Of a stretch of 52,799 bases of DNA, positions 25,512 through 34,520 are shown one piece after another. Position 1 is the first letter of the stretch, and each line of letters starts with the position of its first letter. Under the pieces are notes generated by a model. It had not been told where the DNA came from. It ran no database searches and was given only the letters and a program-made list of their open reading frames with translations. Origin of the DNA: an uncultured Pelagibacteraceae bacterium (GTDB taxonomy: Bacteria > Pseudomonadota > Alphaproteobacteria > Pelagibacterales > Pelagibacteraceae); the NCBI GenBank assembly GCA_902606065.1, contig CACLEX010000002.1:1-52799 (forward strand), given 5' to 3'. A program made the position numbers and the translations under genes.

Positions 25512-27074
25512 ATGATAAAAAAAGAAAACTTAGAAAAAACTAGCTCTTGGCCAATCGTTGAAGCAAAAAAAATGCTTAGAGAAAGAAAATCTTTTTTAGA
25601 AAAAAAAGGTAAAATTACACTACAGACTGGATATGGCCCAAGCGGACTTCCTCACATAGGAACATTTGGAGAAGTTGCTAGAACTTCTATGATGGTTAAT
25701 GCGTTAAAACAATTAACTGATCTTCCAACAGAAATTATCACTTTTTCTGATGACATGGATGGTCTTAGAAAAGTACCAGACAATGTACCCAATAAAGAAT
25801 TGTTAGAAAAAAACCTTCATAAACCTTTGACAGAGGTACCAGATCCTTTTGAAAAATATAATAGTTTTGGTGAACATAATAATGAGAAATTAAAAAAGTT
25901 TTTAAATAATTTTAATTTTAAATATAATTTCAAAAGCTCTACTCAATTGTATAAATCAGGTTTTTTTAATCCAACACTTCAAATTATTTTAGATAATTAT
26001 GATGGAATAATGAATATCATTATACCTACTTTAGGAAAAGAACGTCAAAAAACTTATTGTCCATTTCTTCCTATTTGTCCAGAAACAGGACATGTTTTAG
26101 AAATTCCAGTTAAAGAAATTGATAACTCCAAGTCTAAAATTGTGTTTGATAATAAAGGTAAAGATTTAGAATTAAGCATATTAGATGGTCATTGTAAACT
26201 TCAGTGGAAAGTAGATTGGGCCATGAGATGGTATGCGTTAGATGTTGACTTTGAAATGTACGGAAAAGATCTGATAGAAAGTGCAATATTATCCACTAAA
26301 ATTATTAAACTAATTGGAAAAAAAAACCCATCTGGTTTTGCTTATGAACTCTTTTTGGATGAGAAAGGGGAAAAGATTTCTAAATCAAAAGGGAATGGAA
26401 TAACAATCGAGCAATGGTTGGAGTACGCCTCACCAGAAAGTTTATCATTATATATGTATCAAAATCCGAAAAGAGCTAAAAAACTTTATAATGAGATAGT
26501 TCCAAAAGCGGTCGATGAATATTTGGAATTTATTGAAAAGGCTAAAACCCAAGATGAGCTTCAGTTACTGATGAATCCAGTATGGCATGTTCATAATGGT
26601 AGTGTTCCAAAAGAAAAAATGATTATGTCATTTTCTATGTTATTAAATCTTGTAGAAACAAGTAATGCCGAAAACAAAGAATTATTATGGAAGTTCGTAA
26701 AAAAATATAAGGAAAATATTTCTGAAAAAGATCACCCCATTTTTGATAATCTAGTTGGTTATGCTATTAAATATTTTAATGATGTAATTAAAGCCAAAAA
26801 AAAATATAAAATACCTGATCAAATAGAAAAAAAAGCACTAGAGGCTTTAATATCAACCTTAGACAAATGTAATGACAAGATGTCTCCTGAGGAAATTCAA
26901 ACTTTAATTTATTCAACAGGAAAAGAAAATGGGTATTCAGAAAATTTGAGAGACTGGTTTAAATTAATTTATGAAGTTGTATTTGGAGTCGAAAATGGCC
27001 CTCGAATGGGTTTTTTTATAAGTTTTTTTGGTGTTAAAGAAACTAAAGATCTTATAATAAATAAAATTAAATAA
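25512..27074 (+). CDS. lysK: Class I lysyl-tRNA synthetase
   Basis: GYGPSGLPHIGTFGEV (HIGH-like), EKISKSKGNGI (KMSKS-like). Confidence 0.92.
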   Translation: MIKKENLEKTSSWPIVEAKKMLRERKSFLEKKGKITLQTGYGPSGLPHIGTFGEVARTSMMVNALKQLTDLPTEIITFSDDMDGLRKVPDNVPNKELLEKNLHKPLTEVPDPFEKYNSFGEHNNEKLKKFLNNFNFKYNFKSSTQLYKSGFFNPTLQIILDNYDGIMNIIIPTLGKERQKTYCPFLPICPETGHVLEIPVKEIDNSKSKIVFDNKGKDLELSILDGHCKLQWKVDWAMRWYALDVDFEMYGKDLIESAILSTKIIKLIGKKNPSGFAYELFLDEKGEKISKSKGNGITIEQWLEYASPESLSLYMYQNPKRAKKLYNEIVPKAVDEYLEFIEKAKTQDELQLLMNPVWHVHNGSVPKEKMIMSFSMLLNLVETSNAENKELLWKFVKKYKENISEKDHPIFDNLVGYAIKYFNDVIKAKKKYKIPDQIEKKALEALISTLDKCNDKMSPEEIQTLIYSTGKENGYSENLRDWFKLIYEVVFGVENGPRMGFFISFFGVKETKDLIINKIK

Positions 27075-28126
27075 TGTTTTCAAATTTAAGATCTTTAATT
27101 TTTAAACTTGATCCAGAGACAGCCCATGGTTTGGCAATTAAGTCATTAAAATTTAATTTTGTGCCAAATGTTTTGGATAAAAATAAAAATAGCCATTTAT
27201 TCAAGACTAAATTATTTGAAAAAGAAATAGAAAATCCAATTGGAATGGCAGCAGGATTTGACAAAAATGCTGAGGTTTATAATTCTTTATTTAAATTGGG
27301 ATTTGGTTTTGTGGAGGTGGGCACAGTTACACCTCTTAAACAATATGGTAACCCCAAGCCAAGAGTTTTTAGATTAGTTGAAGATGAGGCATTAATTAAT
27401 AGATTGGGTTTTAATAATTTAGGTGCAAAAAACATTGTTGATAGGATCTCAAGTAATAAACAAATTGGTTTACTTGGAATTAACATAGGTCCTAATAAAG
27501 ATACAAATGATAGATTGAAGGATTATGTTGAATGTTTAAAAACCTTCCATGAATTTGCAGACTATATTACGATTAATATTTCATCTCCCAACACTGAAGA
27601 GCTGAGAAATTTTCATGATCAGGAAAAATTGAATAGTTTATTAAATAAAATCAATAGTGAAAAAACAAAACTAAATTCAAAAATTCCAATTGTAGTCAAA
27701 GTCTCACCAGATATTAAAGATCAGGAAATACCCAAAATTTCTGATGTTCTTTTAAGCAATAATATAAAAGCAGTCATTTTATCGAACACCTCTGACTCTA
27801 CTCGAGATAAATTAAGTGACATTCAAAAGCATCAAAAAGGAGGTTTGTCAGGTAAACCAATAGAAGAAAAATCTACAATGCTGATTAATAAATTTTATAA
27901 AACTCTTGGTAATAAAATTAAAATTATTGGAGTTGGTGGAGTGGACTCTGGAATAAGTGCCTACAATAAGTTTTTAGCTGGAGCGAGTTATGTTCAACTT
28001 TATACAGGTATGGTATACAGAGGACCAAATATTGTAAATCTTATAAAAAAAGAGCTTAAGGAGTTATTGATAAGAGATGGAGTTAAACATTATAGTGAAA
28101 TCATAGGAAAAAAAACAGTTTCTTAA
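27074..28126 (+). CDS. pyrD: Dihydroorotate dehydrogenase (quinone), class 2
   Basis: [41 protein letters not shown]. Confidence 0.94.
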   Translation: MFSNLRSLIFKLDPETAHGLAIKSLKFNFVPNVLDKNKNSHLFKTKLFEKEIENPIGMAAGFDKNAEVYNSLFKLGFGFVEVGTVTPLKQYGNPKPRVFRLVEDEALINRLGFNNLGAKNIVDRISSNKQIGLLGINIGPNKDTNDRLKDYVECLKTFHEFADYITINISSPNTEELRNFHDQEKLNSLLNKINSEKTKLNSKIPIVVKVSPDIKDQEIPKISDVLLSNNIKAVILSNTSDSTRDKLSDIQKHQKGGLSGKPIEEKSTMLINKFYKTLGNKIKIIGVGGVDSGISAYNKFLAGASYVQLYTGMVYRGPNIVNLIKKELKELLIRDGVKHYSEIIGKKTVS

Positions 28127-28137
28127 ATTTTATAAAC

Positions 28138-28166
28138 TTGACGCAATCATCAACTCACCTTATATA
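28138..28166 (+). promoter_or_regulatory. Candidate sigma70 promoter for rpmB
   Basis: TTGACG (28138-28143) - 17 nt - TATATA (28161-28166); rpmB ATG at 28179. Confidence 0.6.
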
Positions 28167-28178
28167 GTCGAAAACATT

Positions 28179-28493
28179 ATGTCAAAAAAATGTGAACTTA
28201 CCGGCAAAATTCCTCTTAAAGGTCATAATGTTAGTCATGCTAATAATAAGACAAAGAGAAGATTTTTACCTAATTTAAAAAAAGTAAAATTTACCAGTGA
28301 ACTTTTAAAGAGAAGCATGAAACTTACCGTAAGTAATGCTGGTGTAAGATCTGTAGATAAAAAAGGAAGTTTTGACGAGTTTTTAAAGACTGTGAAAAAT
28401 AAAAATTTATCTCCAAGATTAAAGAAGATGAAGAAAAGTTTATTAATTAAGTCTCCATTTCAAAAAAAACAGGTTCAATCTAAGACAGCTTAA
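28179..28493 (+). CDS. rpmB: 50S ribosomal protein L28
   Basis: [29 protein letters not shown]. Confidence 0.97.
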   Translation: MSKKCELTGKIPLKGHNVSHANNKTKRRFLPNLKKVKFTSELLKRSMKLTVSNAGVRSVDKKGSFDEFLKTVKNKNLSPRLKKMKKSLLIKSPFQKKQVQSKTA

Positions 28494-29041
28494 TGAATAA
28501 AATTTTTTTTATACTCTCATTTTTAATGGGAGCAGTTGTTTTGGCATCTAATTATTTAGTTCAGTTCCCTATAAAACATTATGGTTTAGAGGAAATATTG
28601 ACTTATGGAGCATTTAGCTATCCAATTGCTTTCTTGATCACAGATTTAGCCAACAGATCTTTTGGCAAGATAGTTGCTAGAAAAATTGTCTATATTGGTT
28701 TTGCTATAGGTATTAGCTTTACACTTTTATTCTCAACAAACTTCACGGACTTGATATCTATAAGAATTGCAATCGGATCGGGTACGGCTTTTTTAGTTGC
28801 CCAACTCTTAGATGTTCAAATTTTTGATCAATTGAGAAAAAAAGAATGGTTTGTTGCACCTTTAACGTCATCTTTGATAGGCTCGACAATTGATACATTC
28901 TTATTCTTTTCAATATCATTTTATGCGACAGGTATACCTTGGGTTACATTATCTTTAGGTGATCTTGCAGTTAAAATCTTTGTTGCATTGGTGATGTTAA
29001 TTCCTTTTAGATTACTTCTAGGCACTTTGAAATCTGCTTAA
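28493..29041 (+). CDS. yhhQ: Queuosine precursor transporter (YhhQ/VUT family)
   Basis: Multi-TM; ASNYLVQFPI..YGAFSYPIAFLITDLANRSFGK. Confidence 0.85.
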   Translation: MNKIFFILSFLMGAVVLASNYLVQFPIKHYGLEEILTYGAFSYPIAFLITDLANRSFGKIVARKIVYIGFAIGISFTLLFSTNFTDLISIRIAIGSGTAFLVAQLLDVQIFDQLRKKEWFVAPLTSSLIGSTIDTFLFFSISFYATGIPWVTLSLGDLAVKIFVALVMLIPFRLLLGTLKSA

Positions 29042-30114
29042 GGGTTTAAGTATGGCTCTTGCTGCGTCATACAATGTATTGCTCCAAATCCCCAAATAAG
29101 CTCACTACAATCAATTGGTATTATCTTTCTTGATTTGAAAAATTTTTTAAATATTAGAAATACTTTTTTATCATTTTTATCATTAAATACAGGTAAGAGC
29201 ACAATTTTATTAGCAATGTAGAAATTGAGATAACTGGCAGGAACTTTTATATTGTCAATATAAATAGGTTTTGGCATTGGAATTTTGATAATTTTTAACT
29301 TTTTTCCATTTTCTATTTTTGATTTTTTTAATATTTTCAAATTTTCTTTCAATCTTTTATAATTTTTATCTTTTTTATTATTTTCAATAGCTGTCATAAT
29401 AGTGTTCTGGGATACAAATCTTGTAATATCATCTACATGGCCGTGTGTATCATCACCATCAATACCTCTATTTAACCAAATGAAATTTGATACATTCAAA
29501 TAATCTTTCAAAGCATTCTCTAGCTTTAATTTTGTTACCCCTGGGTTTCTTTCCTGTACTTTACTTAATAAACACTCTTTAGTTAAAATTATAGTTCCTT
29601 TACCATTAACATCTATGGAGCCTCCTTCTAGAACAATTTTTTTAAATTTATTTTTTACTTTAATTACAGGTTCAACCCTTTTTATTTTTGTTATTTTGGA
29701 GATTTTTAGGTTTAATTTATCATCTTTTTTAAAGTCTTTATATTTAGACCAACCATTAAATTTAAAATTTAGAATAATTTTATTTTTAGTTTTTTTGTTT
29801 ATTAAAAATATTGGACCAGAGTCTCTAATCCAAATCCTATCTGATTTTATTGAGTGAAATTTTATATTTGATATTTTACTTTTAAACTTTTTTATTATTT
29901 TTTTTATTCTTGAAATATCTTTTAAATTTCTAATAATTAGGTTTACATTTTGATTTATCGATAAACATGCAGAAATTTTACCAACAACATCTGGAATTTT
30001 TTTAAATAATTTTGGCCAATCTCTTTCATTGTAGGGCCAAATCAACCATACTGATTTTTGTGTTTCCCACTCCCCTGGCATCCGAAAACCCTTTAGAGTA
30101 AGTTTTTTACTCAT
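29038..30114 (-). CDS. aguA: Agmatine deiminase (start trimmed from 30150 to ATG 30114)
   Basis: MPGEWETQKSVWLIWP, LEGGSIDVNG, NRGIDGDDTHGHVDDITRF, C-terminal GFGAIHCMTQQEP. Confidence 0.92.
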   Translation of the reverse strand: MSKKLTLKGFRMPGEWETQKSVWLIWPYNERDWPKLFKKIPDVVGKISACLSINQNVNLIIRNLKDISRIKKIIKKFKSKISNIKFHSIKSDRIWIRDSGPIFLINKKTKNKIILNFKFNGWSKYKDFKKDDKLNLKISKITKIKRVEPVIKVKNKFKKIVLEGGSIDVNGKGTIILTKECLLSKVQERNPGVTKLKLENALKDYLNVSNFIWLNRGIDGDDTHGHVDDITRFVSQNTIMTAIENNKKDKNYKRLKENLKILKKSKIENGKKLKIIKIPMPKPIYIDNIKVPASYLNFYIANKIVLLPVFNDKNDKKVFLIFKKFFKSRKIIPIDCSELIWGFGAIHCMTQQEPYLNP

Positions 30115-30988
30115 CTTCAGGGTTTTTGAGCAAACCTTTATAGTAATCAATTCTTCTATCTCTTAAAAAAGGCCAATGCTGTCTAGCATCTTCAATTTTC
30201 TTAAAATCTATATCACAAATTATTGTTTCTTCTCTATTAAAATGTGATTGTTTTAAAACATTTCCATATGGATCAATAATTATAGAATTACCCCAAAATT
30301 GGATTTTTCTATTTTTTATTTTTTCAAAACCTATTCTATTAATTGCAGCTACATAAACTCCATTAGCTACAGCATGGGATCTTTGCATTGTAATCCATGC
30401 ATTTAGTTGTGCTTTTCCAAATTTTTTCTTTTCTTTAGGATGCCACCCTATAGCTGTAGGATAAAATAAAATTTCTGCCCCCTTAAGAGCGGTTAGCCTA
30501 GCCGCTTCAGGAAACCATTGGTCCCAACAAATTAGCGAACCAATTTTTCCATATATTGTTTTTGTTGATTTAAAACCTAAATCACCAGGAGAAAAATAAA
30601 ATTTTTCGTAATAACCAGGGTCATCTGGAATATGCATTTTTCTATACTTAGAAATTATTTTACCTTTCTCGTTGATAACAATACTAGTATTATGATAAAA
30701 GCCAGTTAATTTTTTTTCAAAAAGTGAAATCATTAATATAACAGAAAGTTCTTTTGCAAGCTTGCAATATGTATTAGTTATTGGACCAGGTATTTTTTCC
30801 GCAAGTTTAAATTTTGAATGATTTTCAGTTTGGCAAAAATATGGAGAAAGAAATAATTCTGGTAAACAGATAATCTTTGCATTTTTCTTTGCTGCTTCTT
30901 TTATTTTTTTAATGGAATTTTCAATATTTGTAATTGGATTGTTTGAAACTTTAATTTGAATTAAACCGATGGTGGTTTTTTTTTTCAT
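30107..30988 (-). CDS. aguB: N-carbamoylputrescine amidase
   Basis: Nitrilase fold: CLPELFLSPYFCQTE, YRKMHIPDDPGYYEKFYFSPGD, SLICWDQWFPEAARL. Confidence 0.92.
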   Translation of the reverse strand: MKKKTTIGLIQIKVSNNPITNIENSIKKIKEAAKKNAKIICLPELFLSPYFCQTENHSKFKLAEKIPGPITNTYCKLAKELSVILMISLFEKKLTGFYHNTSIVINEKGKIISKYRKMHIPDDPGYYEKFYFSPGDLGFKSTKTIYGKIGSLICWDQWFPEAARLTALKGAEILFYPTAIGWHPKEKKKFGKAQLNAWITMQRSHAVANGVYVAAINRIGFEKIKNRKIQFWGNSIIIDPYGNVLKQSHFNREETIICDIDFKKIEDARQHWPFLRDRRIDYYKGLLKNPEDE

Positions 30989-30990
30989 TC

Positions 30991-32034
30991 TTATTTAAAA
31001 ATTTCTGAAAAGTTTTTTCTATCTCTATTTTTCCATTCACCTTTATGATATGCATCACTTGCAATCAAAGGTAATACACTTGTTGCCTCGGCAAAAACCA
31101 TTTGTTCTTTCGTGACATCAACTTTACCCCATGAACTTGCCTCTTTTAAAGTTGAACTGCTACACGCACCATCTCTTGAGTCTGCTACAGTAATTTGCAC
31201 AGCATATTTATGCATTTCAACATCTTTACCTAAAAGTTCAGCACATATGACTGTGTCCTGAATAAAATTTTTTGGCACTCCGCCACCTATCATAAATAAT
31301 CCAGAACCTTTTGATTTAATTTTTATTTCAGTTAATTCTCGAAATTCTCTTATAGAGTCTATTGTAATATGAGATTTCGGGTTCTTTTCTTGATGAATTA
31401 CTAAACCAAAACCAGCGCTTGAGTCTGTAAAAGCAGGACAGAATATTGGCACATTGTGATCATAGGCAGTTTCAATTAGAGAGTCTTTCTTTACTGAGTT
31501 TTTTTTAAGATATTTTCCCACTTCGTGAATAAATTCTCTAGAGGTATAGCTTCTAGGCTCCAAGTTATCAGCTATTTCACAAATTTTCTTATCACAAATT
31601 TGTAATTCATCTTCGTCAATGTACGTATCATATATTCTATCAATATAATTTTTTCTAAGTTCAGTATCATCCTGAAATTGAGAGCCTTGATAATGCTTAA
31701 ATCCTAATGCCTCAAAAAAATCCATATCAATTATCGAAGCACCAGTTGCAACGATTGCATCTACCATATTGTATTTGACTAAATCTTTGTAAATATTCAT
31801 ACAACCAGCTGCTGAGGTCGAACCAGCTAAAGTTAGAAAAATTGTACAATCTTTATCTTTTAACATTTCATTATAGATGTTTGCTGCATTTGCAGTTTCT
31901 CTAGATACAAATGACATTTTCTCCATTGATGAAATAATTTTTCTAGAGTCAAAAGATGTAATATCTATATGTTCAACTGGATTTTTAAGAAAGTCTTTTT
32001 TACTATTATGTCCTAAATTTTTATTTTTTGACAT
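30991..32034 (-). CDS. Deoxyhypusine synthase-like protein (candidate polyamine aminobutyltransferase / homospermidine synthase-like)
   Basis: LTLAGSTSAAGC, VATGASIIDMDFFE, VPIFCPAFTDSSAGFG, IGGGVPKNFIQD, EASSWGKV (catalytic Lys position in DHS). Confidence 0.87.
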   Translation of the reverse strand: MSKNKNLGHNSKKDFLKNPVEHIDITSFDSRKIISSMEKMSFVSRETANAANIYNEMLKDKDCTIFLTLAGSTSAAGCMNIYKDLVKYNMVDAIVATGASIIDMDFFEALGFKHYQGSQFQDDTELRKNYIDRIYDTYIDEDELQICDKKICEIADNLEPRSYTSREFIHEVGKYLKKNSVKKDSLIETAYDHNVPIFCPAFTDSSAGFGLVIHQEKNPKSHITIDSIREFRELTEIKIKSKGSGLFMIGGGVPKNFIQDTVICAELLGKDVEMHKYAVQITVADSRDGACSSSTLKEASSWGKVDVTKEQMVFAEATSVLPLIASDAYHKGEWKNRDRKNFSEIFK

Positions 32035-33218
32035 TAAGCAACTAAAGTATCTTTATTGCTGTCTTTATTATAGAGGCTCATTATAGCATTATCTTCAACC
32101 TCATAAATTTTATCAGAGTAGAAACCATTAAACTGTGTTCTAAAGGTAAGGCCGTACGAACCTAATTGACCAAGTTCTATATAATCATTTTCTTTAATAT
32201 TATTTGGTAAAAGGAAAGGACCTTTCATGTAATCCATGCTGTCGCATGTTGGTCCATAAAAATCAAATGCAGTTAATTTTTTTGAAATAATTTTGTTTGA
32301 ATTATCTTTTATCATTTTAGATGGAAACACAATATTCGGTGTTCCTGCATCAAAAAGTGTTCCATAAGTTCCATCATTTATATAAAGTTTTTGTTTTTTT
32401 CTTAAGTTAACCCGAACTATAGTTGAACCACTTTCAGCAACTAAGGCTCTACCTGGTTCACAAATGATTTCTGGTAATTTTTCAATCTTTAAATTTTCTA
32501 AACCTTTCTTAATTTCATCAAAATAACTCTCTAAAGAGGGTGGAATTAAATCTGGATAGATAGTTGGAAAGCCGCCTCCTATATTTAAATAATCAGGAAC
32601 AATTTTTGTTTTCTTTATTATATTTGCAATTTCGGAAATTCCTTTTGAGTATGAAATTGGATGCATACATTGTGATCCAACATGAAAACTTAATCCGATT
32701 TTTTTTGAATGTTGTTTTACTAATCTTAAAAGTCCTGCCGCCTCCGAATTTATAGCACCAAATTTTTTTGATAAGTCAATTTCAGCATGTTCATTTGATA
32801 CAGCCACCCTTACAAATAATTCTAAATCTTTTGCATTGCTGGTGCTCTCAATAATTTTTATCAATTCATCTTTAGTATCAAGTGCAAATGTTTTAACTCC
32901 ATATTTGAAGTATGCTTCACTTATATCTTCTCTACTTTTAATTGTGTGCATGAAAGAACACTTAGATACTTGATCAAATTTTCTTACTGCTTTTATCTCC
33001 TCCACTGAGGCAACATCAAATTGATTAATACTGCTTTTTAATAAAGTTTTAATTACTTCAGGATGAGGATTTGTTTTGACAGCATATAGAATTTTACCTG
33101 GAAAGTTTTTTTGAAAAAATTTGGAAGCTGAAAGAATTGATTTCTTTCTAATACAATAAACCGGTTTGTCTGGCCTCAGTTGATTAACCAATTCTTCAAC
33201 TGACTTAAATTTTTGCAT
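32034..33218 (-). CDS. Ornithine/lysine decarboxylase-like, alanine-racemase fold PLP enzyme
   Basis: YAVKTNPHPEVIKTL (PLP Lys), FHVGSQC, LNIGGGFP, CEPGRALVAESG, GPTCDSMDYM. Confidence 0.87.
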   Translation of the reverse strand: MQKFKSVEELVNQLRPDKPVYCIRKKSILSASKFFQKNFPGKILYAVKTNPHPEVIKTLLKSSINQFDVASVEEIKAVRKFDQVSKCSFMHTIKSREDISEAYFKYGVKTFALDTKDELIKIIESTSNAKDLELFVRVAVSNEHAEIDLSKKFGAINSEAAGLLRLVKQHSKKIGLSFHVGSQCMHPISYSKGISEIANIIKKTKIVPDYLNIGGGFPTIYPDLIPPSLESYFDEIKKGLENLKIEKLPEIICEPGRALVAESGSTIVRVNLRKKQKLYINDGTYGTLFDAGTPNIVFPSKMIKDNSNKIISKKLTAFDFYGPTCDSMDYMKGPFLLPNNIKENDYIELGQLGSYGLTFRTQFNGFYSDKIYEVEDNAIMSLYNKDSNKDTLVA

Positions 33219-33293
33219 TTTTCATGCCCCCCAAAAAAAATTTAACAAAAAAAAGCCTTTTTATTTAAAAAAACTTTAATAAATCGAGCAATT

Positions 33294-33339
33294 AATTCAA
33301 TACTTACCTAATGTAAAGCAAATAATGACCTATTGAATT
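33294..33339. repeat. 9-bp perfect inverted repeat AATTCAATA-N28-TATTGAATT abutting the GTG start of the RegA-like gene
   Basis: Left arm 33294-33302, right arm 33331-33339; read directly. Confidence 0.85.
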
Positions 33340-33930
33340 GTGGAAAAAAATTCCCATATTGGACTTATGAAAAACGAAGGCGCATTACAAAATTTAGCTG
33401 ATTTCAACAATAAATCACTATTAATTGTTGATGATGACAATCCATTTAGAGAAAGATTGGCTAGGGCCATGGAAAAAAAGGGTTTTGAAGTTATTCAAGC
33501 TGAAGGTGTGCAAAAAGGAATTGATACAGTCAAAGCAAAAAAACCAGGATTCGCTGTTGTTGATTTGAGACTGGGTGATGGTAATGGTTTGGAAGTTGTA
33601 AAACAAATTCAAACCTCTAATCCTGAAAGTAGAATAATAATGTTAACAGGATATGGAAATATTCCAACTGCTGTTGCAGCAATAAAAGAGGGTGCAATCG
33701 ATTATTTGGCTAAACCTGCAGATGCAGATGATGTTGAAAAAGCTCTTTTAGCTGATCCTGCTAAAAAAGCGGCTCCACCTGAAAATCCAATGTCAGCAGA
33801 TAGAGTGAAATGGGAACATATACATAGAGTTTTTGAATTGTGTAACAGAAATGTTTCAGAGACAGCAAGAAGACTAAAAATGCACCGAAGAACTCTTCAA
33901 AGAATTTTATCTAAAAGATCACCTAAATAA
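33340..33930 (+). CDS. regA: RegA/PrrA/ActR-family response regulator (GTG 33340, or ATG 33367)
   Basis: Receiver LLIVDDDNPFRERLARAM, VVDLRLGDGNGLEVV, Fis-like HTH VSETARRLKMHRRTLQRIL. Confidence 0.88.
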   Translation: MEKNSHIGLMKNEGALQNLADFNNKSLLIVDDDNPFRERLARAMEKKGFEVIQAEGVQKGIDTVKAKKPGFAVVDLRLGDGNGLEVVKQIQTSNPESRIIMLTGYGNIPTAVAAIKEGAIDYLAKPADADDVEKALLADPAKKAAPPENPMSADRVKWEHIHRVFELCNRNVSETARRLKMHRRTLQRILSKRSPK

Positions 33931-34474
33931 GTTTTCTAAATTTTAAAATTTTCTTAGCAATAAGCACTAGTAAAGCTATCTTAAATATTTCAGCTAATAG
34001 AAAAGGCTTAACACCTAAATCGAGTATAGGTTTGTCCCATCCGATTAGTGTCCCTAACCACAAAATACCAAAAATATAGATTGTTGATACTGCAAGTATA
34101 AGTTTTGAGAAAATGATTAAATAATTATCTTTTAATTTTACAAAAGAAGCTAAAAAACAAGCTGAAAGAAATCCAATTAGATAGCCCATTGTTGGACCTG
34201 TAAAATAAGCTAAACCTATTCCTCTTTCAGGGGAATTTGAAAACACAGGAAGACCTGCAATTCCCTCAATTAAATATAAACCAATTGTCGCAACACCTAT
34301 TTTATATCCAAAGCTTATTCCAATAAAAAGAACTACAAAAGTTTGCATTGTCATTGGAACTGGATAGAAAGGAATTTTAATTTTTGCTGAGACAGCAAGT
34401 AAAACAGAACCTAAAAAAATTACAAGTATTGATTTAATTATTTGGGCTTGTGTATTTTGCTTTATAAGTTCCAT
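33923..34474 (-). CDS. bioY: Biotin transporter BioY
   Basis: KIPFYPVPMTMQTFVVLF; GIGLAYFTGPTMGYLIGFL. Confidence 0.9.
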   Translation of the reverse strand: MELIKQNTQAQIIKSILVIFLGSVLLAVSAKIKIPFYPVPMTMQTFVVLFIGISFGYKIGVATIGLYLIEGIAGLPVFSNSPERGIGLAYFTGPTMGYLIGFLSACFLASFVKLKDNYLIIFSKLILAVSTIYIFGILWLGTLIGWDKPILDLGVKPFLLAEIFKIALLVLIAKKILKFRKLI

Positions 34475-34520
34475 AAAAAATAATACTCTTATTTCTGTCG
34501 ATAATCTATATTAATTTCTG

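Noticed and set aside
30115-30150. Extended N-terminus of agmatine deiminase (MITIKVCSKTLK)
   Set aside because: Lies inside aguB; ATG at 30114 gives an 8-nt ATGAGTAA overlap and a normal N-terminus.
30991-32034. True deoxyhypusine synthase acting on a translation factor
   Set aside because: Bacteria lack eIF5A and the gene sits in a small-molecule polyamine operon.
33219-33339. speF-type leader RNA upstream of the ODC-like gene
   Set aside because: Known association in alphaproteobacteria, but the 121-nt gap seems too short and I could not recognise the conserved structure; needs a covariance search.
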